From NCBI GenBank assembly GCA_913048385.1, contig CAJWVZ010000007.1, forward strand, positions 44,639 to 108,638: a DNA stretch of 64,000 bases. The letters are read 5' to 3'. Position numbers and translations under genes: made by a program. This DNA comes from an uncultured Gammaproteobacteria bacterium (GTDB taxonomy: Bacteria > Pseudomonadota > Gammaproteobacteria > Pseudomonadales > Pseudohongiellaceae). Shown piece by piece: positions 9,603-21,112 of the stretch; the first letter of the stretch is position 1; each line of letters opens with the position of its first letter. The notes under the pieces were generated by a model, which saw only the letters and a program-made list of their open reading frames with translations, made no database searches and was not told where the DNA came from.

Positions 9603-10310
9603 ATGTTACTGAGCATTTACAGATATAACCCTGAAACTGATTTAAAGCCGCGAATGGTCGATTTGCAGATCGAAATCCCTGAGGGCAAAGACCTGATGGT
9701 TCTTGATGTGCTCGCCCTAGCAAAGGAGCAGGACCCCTCAATTACGTATCGACGTTCTTGCCGAGAAGGCGTTTGCGGTTCTGACGGAATGAACATTAAT
9801 GGCGCGAACGGGTTGGCTTGCATCACGCCGTTGTCTGACGCTGTCAAGCCGGGCAAAGCGCTGGTTCTTAGACCTTTGCCTGGGCTCCCAGTTATTCGCG
9901 ATCTGATCGTTGATATGTCTGCCTTTTACAAGCAATTTGAAAAAGTTAAGCCTTTTTTAATTAATAATGATGCTTTGCCGGCCATTGAGAGGTTGCAGTC
10001 TCCTGAGGAGAGGGCAAAGCTTGATGGGCTCTACGAGTGTATTTTGTGTGCTTGTTGTACAACGAGTTGTCCGTCTTTTTGGTGGAATCCTGATAAATTT
10101 ATCGGGCCTGCAGGCTTGCTGCAAGCGTATCGGTTTTTAGCCGATAGTCGTGACAATGCTGAGACTGAGCGCTTATCAAATTTAGAAGACCCGTTCAGCG
10201 TTTTTCGGTGCCGAGGAGTAATGAACTGTGTTTCAGTTTGCCCAAAAGGTTTAAATCCCACCAGAGCTATTGGTCACATTAAATCGATGCTAATTGAAAA
10301 TAACGCTTAA
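9603..10310 (+). CDS. sdhB: Succinate dehydrogenase iron-sulfur subunit
   Basis: The 235-residue subunit passes electrons from FAD to ubiquinone through three Fe-S clusters. The N-terminal ferredoxin-type 2Fe-2S site is CREGVCGSDGMNING plus the later LACITP cysteine. The C-terminal half has CILCACCTTSCPSFWWN and CRGVMNCVSVCPKGLNP, which bind the 4Fe-4S and 3Fe-4S clusters. The start ATG has a purine-rich ribosome site (GAGGAAAGG) 5 bases or so ahead. It follows sdhA by 77 bp and precedes sucA by 64 bp. Confidence 0.97.
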   Translation: MLLSIYRYNPETDLKPRMVDLQIEIPEGKDLMVLDVLALAKEQDPSITYRRSCREGVCGSDGMNINGANGLACITPLSDAVKPGKALVLRPLPGLPVIRDLIVDMSAFYKQFEKVKPFLINNDALPAIERLQSPEERAKLDGLYECILCACCTTSCPSFWWNPDKFIGPAGLLQAYRFLADSRDNAETERLSNLEDPFSVFRCRGVMNCVSVCPKGLNPTRAIGHIKSMLIENNA

Positions 10311-10374
10311 ACTGGGTTTACTAGAAAATAAAATTTCCGCCTCACGTTAAGCACAATCTGGAGAGCTCGCAGCA

Positions 10375-13227
10375 ATGGAATCGATGGACAACACAGCAAT
10401 GGAAGCTCTGTGGCGCACGGGCCACCTTTCTGGTGGAAATTCTGAATATGTGGAAGCACTATACGAAACGTTCTTAGTTAGACCGGATCAGATCTCTGAA
10501 GAGTGGAGGAATTTTTTTTCCTCGCTCGACCATGTTGGCTCTGCCAACTGTGAAGAGGTCTCTCATGCCGCCATCAAAGAGCTTTTTGTTTCTCTTGGAA
10601 GGAATCGATCCCCAGGCCGAACTCATGACGCTGGGGTTGCCGTCGACTCTATACATGCCGGCAAGCAAGTCAACATACCTCATCTTATTAGCTCCTATCG
10701 AGTGAGAGGGCATCAAAAAGCAAGTCTGGACCCACTCGGAATTATGCATCGCGAAAAGGTCCCCGATCTCGAGCTTGCGTTCCATGACTTTTCATCGCTG
10801 GACTTAGGCTCTGAGTTTCAAACTGCTTCTCTATTCTCCTCCGACGAAATGGCGTCCCTGCAAGATATCGTAGATACGCTTGAGCGGATTTATTGTGGGT
10901 CGATTGGCTATGAATATATGCACATTGTTAACCTCGAAGAAAAGCAGTGGATTCAGTCTAGAATCGAATCAAATAGGGGTTATTTTGGTTTTGCGTCTGA
11001 CGTTCGACTTCATCTTCTCGAAAGACTGACAGCTGCGGAAGGGCTCGAAAAACATTTAGACTCGAAGTATCCGGGCACTAAGCGGTTTGGGCTTGAGGGC
11101 GGTGAAAGCTTAATTCCAGCACTTGATGAAATAGTGCAGCGAGCAGGGAGTCTCGGTACCAAAGAGATCGTTTTGGGTATGGCCCACAGGGGACGGTTAA
11201 ATGTTCTGGTGAATCTGCTGGGTAAGAACCCTGCAGAGTTATTCGATGAATTTGAAGGACGAGCTGTTTACGAAAGCTCGGGGGACGTAAAGTATCACCA
11301 AGGGTTTTCGTCAAACATCATGACCTCCGGAGGCGAAGTCCATATGGCATTGGCATTTAACCCGTCACATTTGGAAATAGTTGCGCCTGTTGTTGAAGGG
11401 TCTGTGCGAGCTCGTCAAGTTCGAAGGGAAAATGTTGGTGGTGAGCAAGTCTTGCCAATTATCATTCACGGGGACGCTGCTTTTGCCGGGCAAGGCGTGG
11501 TGATGGAAACCTTTCAAATGTCGCAAACGAGAGGTTATCTAACAGGCGGCACTATTCACATAATCGTTAACAATCAGGTTGGATTTACCACCAGTCGTCA
11601 GGATGATGCTCGATCAACGGAGTACTGCACCGATGTCGCGCGCATGGTGCAAGCGCCAATCTTTCACGTGAACGCTGACGATCCTGAAGCAGTTTTATTT
11701 GTCACTCAACTAGCTCTGGAGTTTCGTAACAGCTTCAAAAAAGATGTTGTTATTGATTTAGTGTGCTACCGCCGCCGAGGTCACAACGAGACTGATGAGC
11801 CGAGTTCAACGCAGCCGATTATGTATCATGCGGTGAAGCAGCATAAGTCAACGAGAGTTCTTTATGCAGAAAAGCTCGCGGAACTTGGGTTGATGACAAA
11901 ATCCGAATCTGATGAGCTGAATAAGGCCTATCGTGATGCGTTGGATACCGGTGAACACGTTGTAAAAAGCTTAGTCAAGGAGTCTTCGGTCGAGTTGTTT
12001 ATCGATTGGAGCCCTTATATTGGGCACAAGTGGAGCTCTCATTATAACACTTCGATGCCGCTTGAGAACTTGAAGGCCCTTGCTCGAAAATTGACCGAGC
12101 TCCCAAAAAACTTCTCTCTTCAACGTCAGGTCAGTAAGGTTATTGCAGATAGAGCTGCAATGGCTGACGGCAAACTACCTATAGATTGGGGGTTCGCTGA
12201 GAGTCTTGCGTATGCAACTATTTTGACAAGTGGTAATTCTGTACGCATCACCGGGCAAGATGTTGGTCGAGGAACATTTTCCCATCGCCATGCTGTTCTC
12301 CATGATCAAAAAACAGGTGATGCTTATATTCCATTGCAAGAATTGCAATCGGATCAGAGTCGATTTCGAATTTATGATTCTCTATTATCCGAGGCAGCGG
12401 TTCTGGCTTTTGAATATGGGTATGCGACCACAGTGCCAAATGCGTTGGTTGTATGGGAAGCGCAATTTGGAGATTTCGCTAATTCTGCCCAGGTCGTCAT
12501 AGACCAGTTTATAACCAGCGGAGAGCATAAGTGGCAACGCCTTTGTGGTTTAACTCTTTTGTTGCCTCACGGGTACGAAGGTCAAGGTCCCGAGCACTCG
12601 TCTGCACGGCTTGAGAGGTTTTTACAGTTATGTGCTGAACATAATATACAAGTGTGTTTGCCAACTACGTCGGCCCAAGTTTTTCACATGCTTAGAAAAC
12701 AAGTGTTGTGTCCCATGCGAAAGCCTTTAATTGTTATGTCGCCAAAAAGCCTTTTAAGACATAAAGAAACCACATCCACGCTCGAGGATTTAGCTGAAGG
12801 TAGCTTTAAAGTTGTCTTAGATGAAATTGATGAGATTGAGCCGAAAGAGGTGCGAAAGGTGATTGTTTGCTCTGGCAAGGTTTTTTATGATCTGCTGAAG
12901 ACGAGACGAGAAAAAAATATAAAGGACATCGCAATTGTTCGACTCGAGCAGCTGTATCCATTTCCGCACGACGAATATCGTGAAACGCTCAAACGCTATG
13001 GTAATGTTGAGGAAGTTGTCTGGTGCCAAGAAGAGCCAAGGAACCAAGGCGCTTGGTATTCCAGCCAACATCATTTCTTCCGAGGTGTTAATGAAGCCTA
13101 TGATGGGCTCACGTTGGGGTATGCTGGGCGTGAAGCATCTGCTGCTGCCGCAGCAGGTTATGCGGCTCTTCATTTGAGGCAGCAGGAAGAGTTTATCGAT
13201 GATGCTTTGAGTATCGGAAAGGTTTGA
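10375..13227 (+). CDS. sucA: 2-oxoglutarate dehydrogenase E1 component
   Basis: The 950-residue thiamine-diphosphate-dependent decarboxylase is E1 of the 2-oxoglutarate dehydrogenase complex. N-terminal LWRTGHLSGGNSEYVEALY is the E2-binding segment. The core contains RFGLEGGESLIPALD, GMAHRGRLNVLVNLLGK, HLEIVAPVVEGSVRARQ, the ThDP/Mg2+ region GDAAFAGQGVV and NNQVGFTTS, CYRRRGHNETDEPSSTQP, and GRGTFSHRHAVLHDQ. The C-terminal part ends with the transketolase-type domain. Length is that of proteobacterial SucA. It is followed by sucB after 37 bp. Confidence 0.97.
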   Translation: MESMDNTAMEALWRTGHLSGGNSEYVEALYETFLVRPDQISEEWRNFFSSLDHVGSANCEEVSHAAIKELFVSLGRNRSPGRTHDAGVAVDSIHAGKQVNIPHLISSYRVRGHQKASLDPLGIMHREKVPDLELAFHDFSSLDLGSEFQTASLFSSDEMASLQDIVDTLERIYCGSIGYEYMHIVNLEEKQWIQSRIESNRGYFGFASDVRLHLLERLTAAEGLEKHLDSKYPGTKRFGLEGGESLIPALDEIVQRAGSLGTKEIVLGMAHRGRLNVLVNLLGKNPAELFDEFEGRAVYESSGDVKYHQGFSSNIMTSGGEVHMALAFNPSHLEIVAPVVEGSVRARQVRRENVGGEQVLPIIIHGDAAFAGQGVVMETFQMSQTRGYLTGGTIHIIVNNQVGFTTSRQDDARSTEYCTDVARMVQAPIFHVNADDPEAVLFVTQLALEFRNSFKKDVVIDLVCYRRRGHNETDEPSSTQPIMYHAVKQHKSTRVLYAEKLAELGLMTKSESDELNKAYRDALDTGEHVVKSLVKESSVELFIDWSPYIGHKWSSHYNTSMPLENLKALARKLTELPKNFSLQRQVSKVIADRAAMADGKLPIDWGFAESLAYATILTSGNSVRITGQDVGRGTFSHRHAVLHDQKTGDAYIPLQELQSDQSRFRIYDSLLSEAAVLAFEYGYATTVPNALVVWEAQFGDFANSAQVVIDQFITSGEHKWQRLCGLTLLLPHGYEGQGPEHSSARLERFLQLCAEHNIQVCLPTTSAQVFHMLRKQVLCPMRKPLIVMSPKSLLRHKETTSTLEDLAEGSFKVVLDEIDEIEPKEVRKVIVCSGKVFYDLLKTRREKNIKDIAIVRLEQLYPFPHDEYRETLKRYGNVEEVVWCQEEPRNQGAWYSSQHHFFRGVNEAYDGLTLGYAGREASAAAAAGYAALHLRQQEEFIDDALSIGKV

Positions 13228-13264
13228 AACAAAGTTTTGACGAGGAATTAAAAAAGGAATCAAC

Positions 13265-14443
13265 ATGACAATTGAAATAAAGGCTCCGACCCTACCCGAA
13301 TCGGTCCCGGACGGCACGATCGCTACGTGGCATAAAAGTGTTGGAGATCCAGTTTCTCGAGATGAGCTTTTGGTTGATATTGAGACGGACAAGGTCGTAA
13401 TAGAAGTTGTTTCGCCTACTGACGGGGTGCTCAACGAGATACTCAAGGTCACTGGGGACACAATTGTAAGTAATCAAGCGATCGCTACTGTTGCTGCACA
13501 AGATATTTCAAGCGTCGAGCCCGAAGATCATTCAAAAACGGTTGATGAAGAAGAAAAACCTCAGGTGGAAATTTCAAATTCTGCGCCCAGTCCGTCTGCA
13601 AAAAAATTAATGGCAGAGAACAATTTAACAAGTGATGTGGTAGATGGCACCGGAAAGAGTGGAAGAATCACCAAGGAAGACGTTTTAGGTGCAATTTACA
13701 AAACTGAACTTAGCAGTGATACGCAAGCCTCGTCCTCGGGAAGGATTGAGGAACGTGTTCCAATGAGCCGGCTCCGCTCACGTGTTGCGGAAAGGTTGCT
13801 TCATGCCACTCAATCAACAGCCATGTTGACAACATTTAATGAAATCAACATGTCTCCGGTAATGGAAATCAGGAACCGGTACAAGAGTGAATTTGAGAAA
13901 GCGCATGATGGAGTGCGTCTTGGATTTATGTCGTTTTTTGTTAGGGCCGCAATTGAAGCTCTCAAGCGATTCCCCGCGGTAAACGCCTCCCTAGATGAGC
14001 AGGATATTGTTTATCATGGTTATCAAGATATAGGTATTGCAGTTTCCTCTCCGCGCGGTTTAGTAGTGCCAGTTATACGCGATGCTGATCATTTGGGGCT
14101 TGCTTCTATTGAGCAAAAAATTAGTGAGTTTGGAGAAAAAGCGCGTGACGGAAAGCTTTCGATTGATGAAATGACTGGAGGAACTTTTTCTATTTCCAAT
14201 GGTGGAGTATTCGGCTCACTTCTATCCACGCCAATTTTAAATCCACCTCAAACTGCTATTTTAGGAATGCATAAAATTCAGGATCGGGTTATGGCTGTTG
14301 ATGGGGAGGTCAAGATTCTACCAATGATGTACTTGGCTTTGTCATATGATCATCGCATGATCGATGGGAAGGAGGCTGTAATGTTTCTTGTAGCGATCAA
14401 GGAGCTTCTTGAGGATCCAATTAGATTGGTTTTAGAACTTTAA
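13265..14443 (+). CDS. sucB: Dihydrolipoamide succinyltransferase (E2)
   Basis: The 392-residue E2 core of the 2-oxoglutarate dehydrogenase complex transfers succinyl groups to CoA. Domains in order: a lipoyl domain (residues 1-78) with the lipoylated lysine in [11 protein letters not shown]; a peripheral subunit-binding domain (about 112-148) with [12 protein letters not shown] and [13 protein letters not shown]; and the catalytic acyltransferase domain ending in [18 protein letters not shown], which holds the active-site histidine and aspartate. The linkers are short and acidic. It sits between its E1 (sucA) and E3 (lpd) partners. Confidence 0.97.
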   Translation: MTIEIKAPTLPESVPDGTIATWHKSVGDPVSRDELLVDIETDKVVIEVVSPTDGVLNEILKVTGDTIVSNQAIATVAAQDISSVEPEDHSKTVDEEEKPQVEISNSAPSPSAKKLMAENNLTSDVVDGTGKSGRITKEDVLGAIYKTELSSDTQASSSGRIEERVPMSRLRSRVAERLLHATQSTAMLTTFNEINMSPVMEIRNRYKSEFEKAHDGVRLGFMSFFVRAAIEALKRFPAVNASLDEQDIVYHGYQDIGIAVSSPRGLVVPVIRDADHLGLASIEQKISEFGEKARDGKLSIDEMTGGTFSISNGGVFGSLLSTPILNPPQTAILGMHKIQDRVMAVDGEVKILPMMYLALSYDHRMIDGKEAVMFLVAIKELLEDPIRLVLEL

Positions 14444-14457
14444 TTCAAAATAAGTAA

Positions 14458-15918
<1,461 letters not shown>

Positions 15919-15981
15919 CGATTGTTGCAGTAATCCTCCGACGATGAACTATTTATATTCTTCTTAAACAAGGGATTTTTA

Positions 15982-17151
15982 ATGAATTTACACGAATATC
16001 AGGCAAAGAAGTTGTTTGCAGACTACGACCTACCTGTCTCGAAAGGGATTGCCGTTGATGCCGCAGCGGATGCAAAAACAGCCGCTGAAACTCTTGGTGG
16101 CGATAAGTGGGTGGTCAAGGCACAAGTCCATGCAGGTGGTCGAGGCAAGGCAGGAGGTGTAGAGCTCGTAAATTCTCCGATTGAGGCTGAAGAGTTTGCG
16201 AATCGATGGCTTGGTAAGAATTTAGTGACCTATCAAACTGACGTTAAAGGTCAGCCTGTAAGTAAAATTCTGGTTGAGGAATGTACTGACATAGCAGAGG
16301 AGTTATATCTCGGTGCGGTAGTTGATCGCTCTACACGCCGAATAGTTTTCATGGCCTCAACAGAGGGTGGAGTTGAGATTGAAAAAGTTGCACATGAATC
16401 TCCTGAGAAAATCTTGAAAGCAGTGATTGACCCGCTATCGGGAGCGTCCGATTATCAAGGTCGAGAGTTGGCCTTTAAATTGGGGCTCAACAAAGAGCAA
16501 ATTAAAGAGTTCACGAAACTGTTTCTTAATCTTGCCCAGCTTTTCCAAGACTTGGATCTGGCGTTGCTAGAGATCAATCCTCTCGTAATTTCAAAATCCG
16601 GCAACTTAATTTGTCTTGATGGGAAAATTAACGCGGACGGAAACGCGCTGTATCGTCAGCCAGGTCTGCAAACGATGCGAGATCCAAGTCAGGAGGATGC
16701 TCGTGAAGCTGCGGCTGCAGAATGGGAGCTTAATTATGTAGCTCTTGATGGCAACATAGGGTGTATGGTTAATGGTGCAGGATTAGCTATGGGCACGATG
16801 GATATCGTCCAGCTGCATGGAGGAAGTCCAGCTAATTTTCTTGATGTTGGTGGCGGCGCCACAAAAGAGCGAGTCACTGAAGCTTTTAAACTTATCTTGT
16901 CAGATGAAAAAGTTGAGGCTGTCCTTGTTAATATTTTTGGCGGAATTGTTCGCTGTGATTTGATCGCCGAGGGCGTCATTGGCGCAGTGAAGGAAGTTGG
17001 CGTTGCGGTTCCTGTGGTTGTCAGGTTAGAGGGAAATAACGCAGACGTTGGGCGAGCGGTTTTAGATAAAAGTGGCCTTAATATAATTGCGGCATCGAGT
17101 CTTTCCGATGCAGCTGAAAAAGTTGTCGCAGCAGCGGGTGGAAGCAAATGA
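15982..17151 (+). CDS. sucC: Succinyl-CoA synthetase beta subunit
   Basis: The 389-residue subunit holds the nucleotide-binding ATP-grasp domain of succinyl-CoA synthetase (succinate-CoA ligase, ADP-forming). Motifs are [49 protein letters not shown] and, in the C-terminal half, [14 protein letters not shown] and [16 protein letters not shown]. An AAGGGA ribosome site is 8 bases upstream. The gene overlaps sucD by 4 bp (ATGA), so the two subunits are translationally coupled. Confidence 0.97.
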   Translation: MNLHEYQAKKLFADYDLPVSKGIAVDAAADAKTAAETLGGDKWVVKAQVHAGGRGKAGGVELVNSPIEAEEFANRWLGKNLVTYQTDVKGQPVSKILVEECTDIAEELYLGAVVDRSTRRIVFMASTEGGVEIEKVAHESPEKILKAVIDPLSGASDYQGRELAFKLGLNKEQIKEFTKLFLNLAQLFQDLDLALLEINPLVISKSGNLICLDGKINADGNALYRQPGLQTMRDPSQEDAREAAAAEWELNYVALDGNIGCMVNGAGLAMGTMDIVQLHGGSPANFLDVGGGATKERVTEAFKLILSDEKVEAVLVNIFGGIVRCDLIAEGVIGAVKEVGVAVPVVVRLEGNNADVGRAVLDKSGLNIIAASSLSDAAEKVVAAAGGSK

Positions 17152-18020
17152 GTATTCTTATAAATAGTGAGACAAAAGTGATTTGCCAGGGTTTTACCGG
17201 CTCCCAGGGTACTTTTCATTCTGAGCAAGCAATAGAATACGGAACTAAAATGGTTGGAGGTGTTACACCAGGAAAAGGCGGCCAAAAGCACTTGGGGCTT
17301 CCGGTTTACAATACCGTAGCTGAGGCCTACGAGGAGACTCAAGCCGATGCGTCTGTTATCTATGTGCCGGCACCATTCTGTAAAGACTCAATACTTGAAG
17401 CGGCTAACTCAAATATAAAGTTAATTGTTTGTATAACAGAAGGCATCCCTACCTTGGATATGTTGGTAGCAAAAGCACGTTGTGACCAGCTTGGTGTCCG
17501 TATTATCGGACCAAATTGTCCAGGCGTTATCACCCCTGGACAGAGTAAAATAGGTATTATGCCGGGACATATTCACATGCCTGGAAAAGTTGGTATTGTT
17601 TCTCGCTCGGGAACACTGACATACGAGGCTGTGAAGCAGACAAGTGACTACGGTTTTGGCCAATCATCATGTGTAGGAATCGGTGGAGATCCAATTCCGG
17701 GATCAAACTTTATCGATGTCTTGGAATTGTTCGAATCCGATTTTCAAACTGAAGCGATTGTAATGATCGGAGAAATTGGCGGCACCGCTGAAGAGGAGGC
17801 AGCTGCTTACATAAAGAAACACATAACTAAGCCGGTTGTGTCCTACATTGCAGGCGTAACAGCCCCACCGGGAAAAAGGATGGGGCATGCTGGAGCGATT
17901 ATTTCCGGTGGAAAAGGAACGGCCGATGAAAAATTCTCGGCGTTACAAGATGCTGGGGTCAAGACAGTGCGCAGCTTGGCTGAGATTGGTGAAGGCCTAA
18001 AAGAAATCACAAATTGGTAA
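17148..18020 (+). CDS. sucD: Succinyl-CoA synthetase alpha subunit
   Basis: The 290-residue subunit binds CoA and carries the phosphohistidine intermediate. The N-terminal CoA-binding Rossmann domain includes [16 protein letters not shown] and [30 protein letters not shown] is the family signature; [17 protein letters not shown] contains the phosphorylated histidine near residue 246. Length is normal. It is the last gene of the sdh-suc cluster. No convincing intrinsic terminator follows within the next 330 bp. Confidence 0.97.
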   Translation: MSILINSETKVICQGFTGSQGTFHSEQAIEYGTKMVGGVTPGKGGQKHLGLPVYNTVAEAYEETQADASVIYVPAPFCKDSILEAANSNIKLIVCITEGIPTLDMLVAKARCDQLGVRIIGPNCPGVITPGQSKIGIMPGHIHMPGKVGIVSRSGTLTYEAVKQTSDYGFGQSSCVGIGGDPIPGSNFIDVLELFESDFQTEAIVMIGEIGGTAEEEAAAYIKKHITKPVVSYIAGVTAPPGKRMGHAGAIISGGKGTADEKFSALQDAGVKTVRSLAEIGEGLKEITNW

Positions 18021-18351
18021 TTTTTTCAAATTAAAAACCGCTTCACATCTGGTGCTTTTGTGATATTCTTTGGTCGCGAATCCCACAGAAATTGGGGTTT
18101 TGAAGCTTGGATTTTGAACATTTTTATGGCTTAATCCTTGGGTGTTTGAGTAAATGATTTCTTTTTGAATATCTGACGAGAATTCCTAGCAAACTGATTG
18201 AAGTGCCTACAAAATCATGATCACTTTTGGCCGCTTAAGTAAGCGGCCGATTTCAATCTGCGGTCTAAATAGGTTATGCAAGTTTTGTGTCTCGTAAGAA
18301 GCTCGATTAGGCATCAAGATAAATATAATTAAAAACAATATAGGATGGCAC
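18021..18351. other. Gap between the suc cluster and the TonB2-type operon
   Basis: These 331 bp contain no plausible gene on either strand. They hold one strong inverted repeat (18229-18248) and, just before the next gene, an AT-rich stretch with TATAAT at 18324-18329, which could be a -10 element but has no recognisable -35 partner. The ribosome site AGGA lies 7-10 bases before the ATG at 18352. I looked for a Fur box, expected for a TonB operon, and saw no convincing match. Confidence 0.5.
18229..18248. repeat. Perfect inverted repeat upstream of the TonB2-type operon
   Basis: GGCCGCTT, the 4-base loop AAGT, and AAGCGGCC form a perfect 8-bp GC-rich stem. No T-run follows on either strand, so it is not a standard intrinsic terminator. 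It lies 104 bp upstream of the DUF3450 gene and could be a regulator-binding dyad or an RNA hairpin at the end of the suc transcript. Confidence 0.6.
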
Positions 18352-19155
18352 ATGAAAAATCGTCGAATTACCAACCTGCTTTTCTCAGGTCTTGCCTGTG
18401 CGCTAGTGATCACGAGTCCTAGCCTACGCGCGGCTGAGATTCTCATTGATAGTTCTATCTTAGATCAGGCTATGGATGTTATCGGAGCAAAATACTCCGC
18501 ATCCGCATCTACGCAAGAAGAGATTAGTAGATTAGCAAACTCCGCTAGTTCAACTTACGAGGAATTTAAAGCGGAGAACGATAACTTGGAGGCGCTTCTC
18601 GTTTTAAATGCGGGATTTCGACGATCTATCTCCATTCAAGAAGATAATATTGAGGCTCTGGACGAGTCCATCGCAAACGTTGAGGTAGTAACTCGAGAAA
18701 TCCCTCTACTAATGGATAAAATGCTCTCAAGTGCGGAGCAGTTTATCTCGTTAGATTTTCCGTTTCTTGTGGACGAACGTGCCAACAGATTGGCCTTTGC
18801 GAAGGCCGCCATAGAAAACCCTGACGTATCGATTGCTGAAAAGTTCAGACAGGTTCTCCAGATATATCAGGTGGAAAATAGTTATGGGCGGACTGTTGAA
18901 ACTTATGCTGATAGCATTGAGATTGCTGGAATAACGAGAGATGTAGAGATCGTTAGAATCGGTCGTGTTGCCTTGATGTATCAGACAACTGACCGTCAGG
19001 TCACTGGAACGTGGGATAACAATGCACGACAGTGGGTCGAGCTCCCAGCTGGTCAGTACAGGACAGCAGCACAATCTGCTATTAAAGTGGCTTCTGGACT
19101 CGACGCTGCCAAAATGCTTGAGATGCCAATTATCGCGCCGGAGAATGTACAGTGA
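18352..19155 (+). CDS. DUF3450 protein of a TonB2-type energising system
   Basis: The 267-residue secreted protein has a signal peptide (residues 1-27, ending in SLRA-AE) and a long, charged helical region of about 100 residues that predicts a coiled coil, then a C-terminal beta-rich part with VEIVRIGRVALMYQTTD and GTWDNNARQWVELP. This is the DUF3450 family, which regularly precedes TtpC-like, ExbB, ExbD and TonB genes in marine gammaproteobacteria. It is probably a periplasmic accessory component; its biochemical role is not known to me. The stop overlaps the next gene's GTG start by 4 bp. Confidence 0.85.
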   Translation: MKNRRITNLLFSGLACALVITSPSLRAAEILIDSSILDQAMDVIGAKYSASASTQEEISRLANSASSTYEEFKAENDNLEALLVLNAGFRRSISIQEDNIEALDESIANVEVVTREIPLLMDKMLSSAEQFISLDFPFLVDERANRLAFAKAAIENPDVSIAEKFRQVLQIYQVENSYGRTVETYADSIEIAGITRDVEIVRIGRVALMYQTTDRQVTGTWDNNARQWVELPAGQYRTAAQSAIKVASGLDAAKMLEMPIIAPENVQ

Positions 19156-20540
19156 AAAATCTATTTAAATTATACAGTATCGCCGTAAGCGGCTTTGTTT
19201 TGGGTTTATGTTTTAACTTGGTTGCGGCCCAAGAGGCGACGTCTTTGTCAGGGCTTCTCGATCTCGTAGAAAATGATCGCGTAGCAGAATCAGAAGAATA
19301 TGTGGAAAGATTAAGAGAGTTCGAACAGAATGCTGCGAGACAACAAGAAATTCTCGACACCACTAAAGAAAGAATGCTCGAACAAGAGAGGACTCAGGGT
19401 CAACTTAGTGATCAGTTCGAAGCAAACGAAATTATCATCAGTGACAAACGGGAAATCTTGAGAGACCGTCGGGGCGACTTGAACGAATTATTTGGAACCC
19501 TCCAAGGTGTGGCTGGAGATTTTTTAAGCAACTTTCAAAACTCCCTTATCAGCGCTCAATATTCGGGTCGCTCGGAAGAGATTGAGGGTTTTATTGAGAA
19601 AGCCGGCAGCACGATAGACCAACTTAATATTTCTGAAATTGAGAGATTCTGGTTTTTTATGCAACAGGAAATGACCGAATCAGCTCGAGTTGTCACATAT
19701 AACGGCGAGGTTGCGACGCCAAGTGGCGACTTAGCGCAATTACCAGTCACTAGAATTGGTTCTTTTAATGCGATTGCTGATGGGCAGTACCTAAGCTACA
19801 GCGGTGACATAGGCCACTTACAAATCCTACCAAGGCAACCTGCTTCAGACCTCCTGTCAGGAGCGGGTGACCTGCAAGATTCAACGTCGGGTTTTACGAG
19901 TGTCGCGATAGATCCGACCGGTGGAGTTGGTGGATCTTATATGGCGAATTTGAAAAATTTCCCCACGGTTCCTGAGCAAGTTCAAAATAACTCTGGAACC
20001 ATCGGATTTATAATCATTGGTGTTGGCATTGTTGGTATCTTGTTGGGGTTTTATCGTCTGTTAATGCTAACGTTTATCTCGATTAAAGTGCGTGGGCAGC
20101 TGAAGAGTAAAGCAGCGATAGATAATAATCCGCTTGGACGGGTCTTACTTGTGGCTGATCAGAATCCCAATGCAGATACAGAAACGCTCGAGCTGAAGCT
20201 CGGGGAGGCCATCTTGCAGGAAACACCCCAGTTAGAAAGCCTCTTAACGTTAATCAAGATGATCGCAACAATCGCTCCGCTTGGAGGCCTTCTCGGAACA
20301 GTAACTGGAATGATTCAGGTTTTCCAGCAGATTACGGTTTTCGGTGCTGGAGACCCGACTATAATGGCGGGAGGGATTTCGTCTGCTCTAATGACGACTG
20401 TGCTCGGTATCGTCGTCGCAATTCCGACTATCTTTATGCATACGGTGGTAAAAAGTCGTGCGGATAACATAATCCATATTCTTGAAGAGCAAGCAACCGG
20501 GATGATTGCTCAAAAGGCAGAGCAACAAGCTGCTAGCTAA
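19152..20540 (+). CDS. TtpC-like MotA/TolQ/ExbB-domain protein with long periplasmic N-terminal region
   Basis: The 462-residue protein starts at GTG 19152. It has a signal peptide (about 1-27), a periplasmic coiled-coil region (about 30-120), a further extracytoplasmic domain to about 275, then a MotA/TolQ/ExbB proton-channel domain: a helix at about 283-303 and ATIAPLGGLLGTVTGMIQVF plus MTTVLGIVVAIPTIFMHT in the C-terminal part. This is the architecture of TtpC, the extra component of Vibrio TonB2 systems needed for energy transfer to outer-membrane receptors. It follows the DUF3450 gene with a 4-bp overlap and precedes exbB. Confidence 0.85.
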   Translation: MKNLFKLYSIAVSGFVLGLCFNLVAAQEATSLSGLLDLVENDRVAESEEYVERLREFEQNAARQQEILDTTKERMLEQERTQGQLSDQFEANEIIISDKREILRDRRGDLNELFGTLQGVAGDFLSNFQNSLISAQYSGRSEEIEGFIEKAGSTIDQLNISEIERFWFFMQQEMTESARVVTYNGEVATPSGDLAQLPVTRIGSFNAIADGQYLSYSGDIGHLQILPRQPASDLLSGAGDLQDSTSGFTSVAIDPTGGVGGSYMANLKNFPTVPEQVQNNSGTIGFIIIGVGIVGILLGFYRLLMLTFISIKVRGQLKSKAAIDNNPLGRVLLVADQNPNADTETLELKLGEAILQETPQLESLLTLIKMIATIAPLGGLLGTVTGMIQVFQQITVFGAGDPTIMAGGISSALMTTVLGIVVAIPTIFMHTVVKSRADNIIHILEEQATGMIAQKAEQQAAS

Positions 20541-20562
20541 CGTTAAGCGCTGAGGGTTTTAA

Positions 20563-21093
20563 ATGTATTTTGCATTACTAGACATTATAGATGCAGTAAA
20601 CAATTTCATGCTCAGAGGAGGTCCAGTGCTTTGGTTAATAGCCTGGCTCCTTCTTATCAAATGGTCCTTAATTTTTGAGCGCATTTGGTACTTGAATACG
20701 GCTCACAAAGCGAACGTAAAATCAACCTTGACCGCATGGGGTGCTAGAACGGACACCAAGTCTTGGAGCGCTCATCAGATCAGGACAATGATGATATCTA
20801 AGATCTCTTTAGACGTAAGGAACACTCTGCCAATCATTGAAGTCTTGGTAACTATTTGTCCACTTTTGGGGCTAATAGGTACCGTTACCGGAATGATAGA
20901 AGTGTTCTTCGTCATGGCTGTAAGTGGTGGTGGGGATGCGAAATCCATGGCCGGAGGAGTTTCGAAGGCAACGATACCAACAATGGCGGGAATGGTCGGA
21001 GCGATATCTGGAATATTTGCTTCCAATTATCTGCGAGCCAAAGTGGATCGCGATTTGGACTTGCTTGAAGACCGAATGCCGTTAAGTAACTAG
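20563..21093 (+). CDS. exbB: ExbB-type biopolymer transport proton-channel subunit
   Basis: The 176-residue inner-membrane protein has a first helix at about residues 19-38, a cytoplasmic loop, and two further helices in the MotA/TolQ/ExbB domain with ICPLLGLIGTVTGMIEVFF and ATIPTMAGMVGAISGIF. It would form the proton channel of the TonB complex with ExbD. It is shorter than E. coli ExbB (244 residues), as usual for the ExbB2 type. It lies 22 bp after the TtpC-like gene and 19 bp before exbD. Confidence 0.9.
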   Translation: MYFALLDIIDAVNNFMLRGGPVLWLIAWLLLIKWSLIFERIWYLNTAHKANVKSTLTAWGARTDTKSWSAHQIRTMMISKISLDVRNTLPIIEVLVTICPLLGLIGTVTGMIEVFFVMAVSGGGDAKSMAGGVSKATIPTMAGMVGAISGIFASNYLRAKVDRDLDLLEDRMPLSN

Positions 21094-21112
21094 TAAACCA
21101 AGGGTTGAGACA

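Noticed and set aside
12817..13461. 214-codon minus-strand frame spanning the sucA/sucB junction
   Set aside because: Antisense to two certain genes in an otherwise plus-strand operon; no recognisable protein.
16734..17342. 202-codon minus-strand frame over sucC/sucD
   Set aside because: Antisense shadow of conserved coding sequence; low-complexity Thr/Ser/Pro-rich translation typical of shadows.
18220..18351. Fur box in front of the TonB2 operon
   Set aside because: The AT-rich stretch near 18318-18340 does not hold the GATAAT-type triple repeat well enough.
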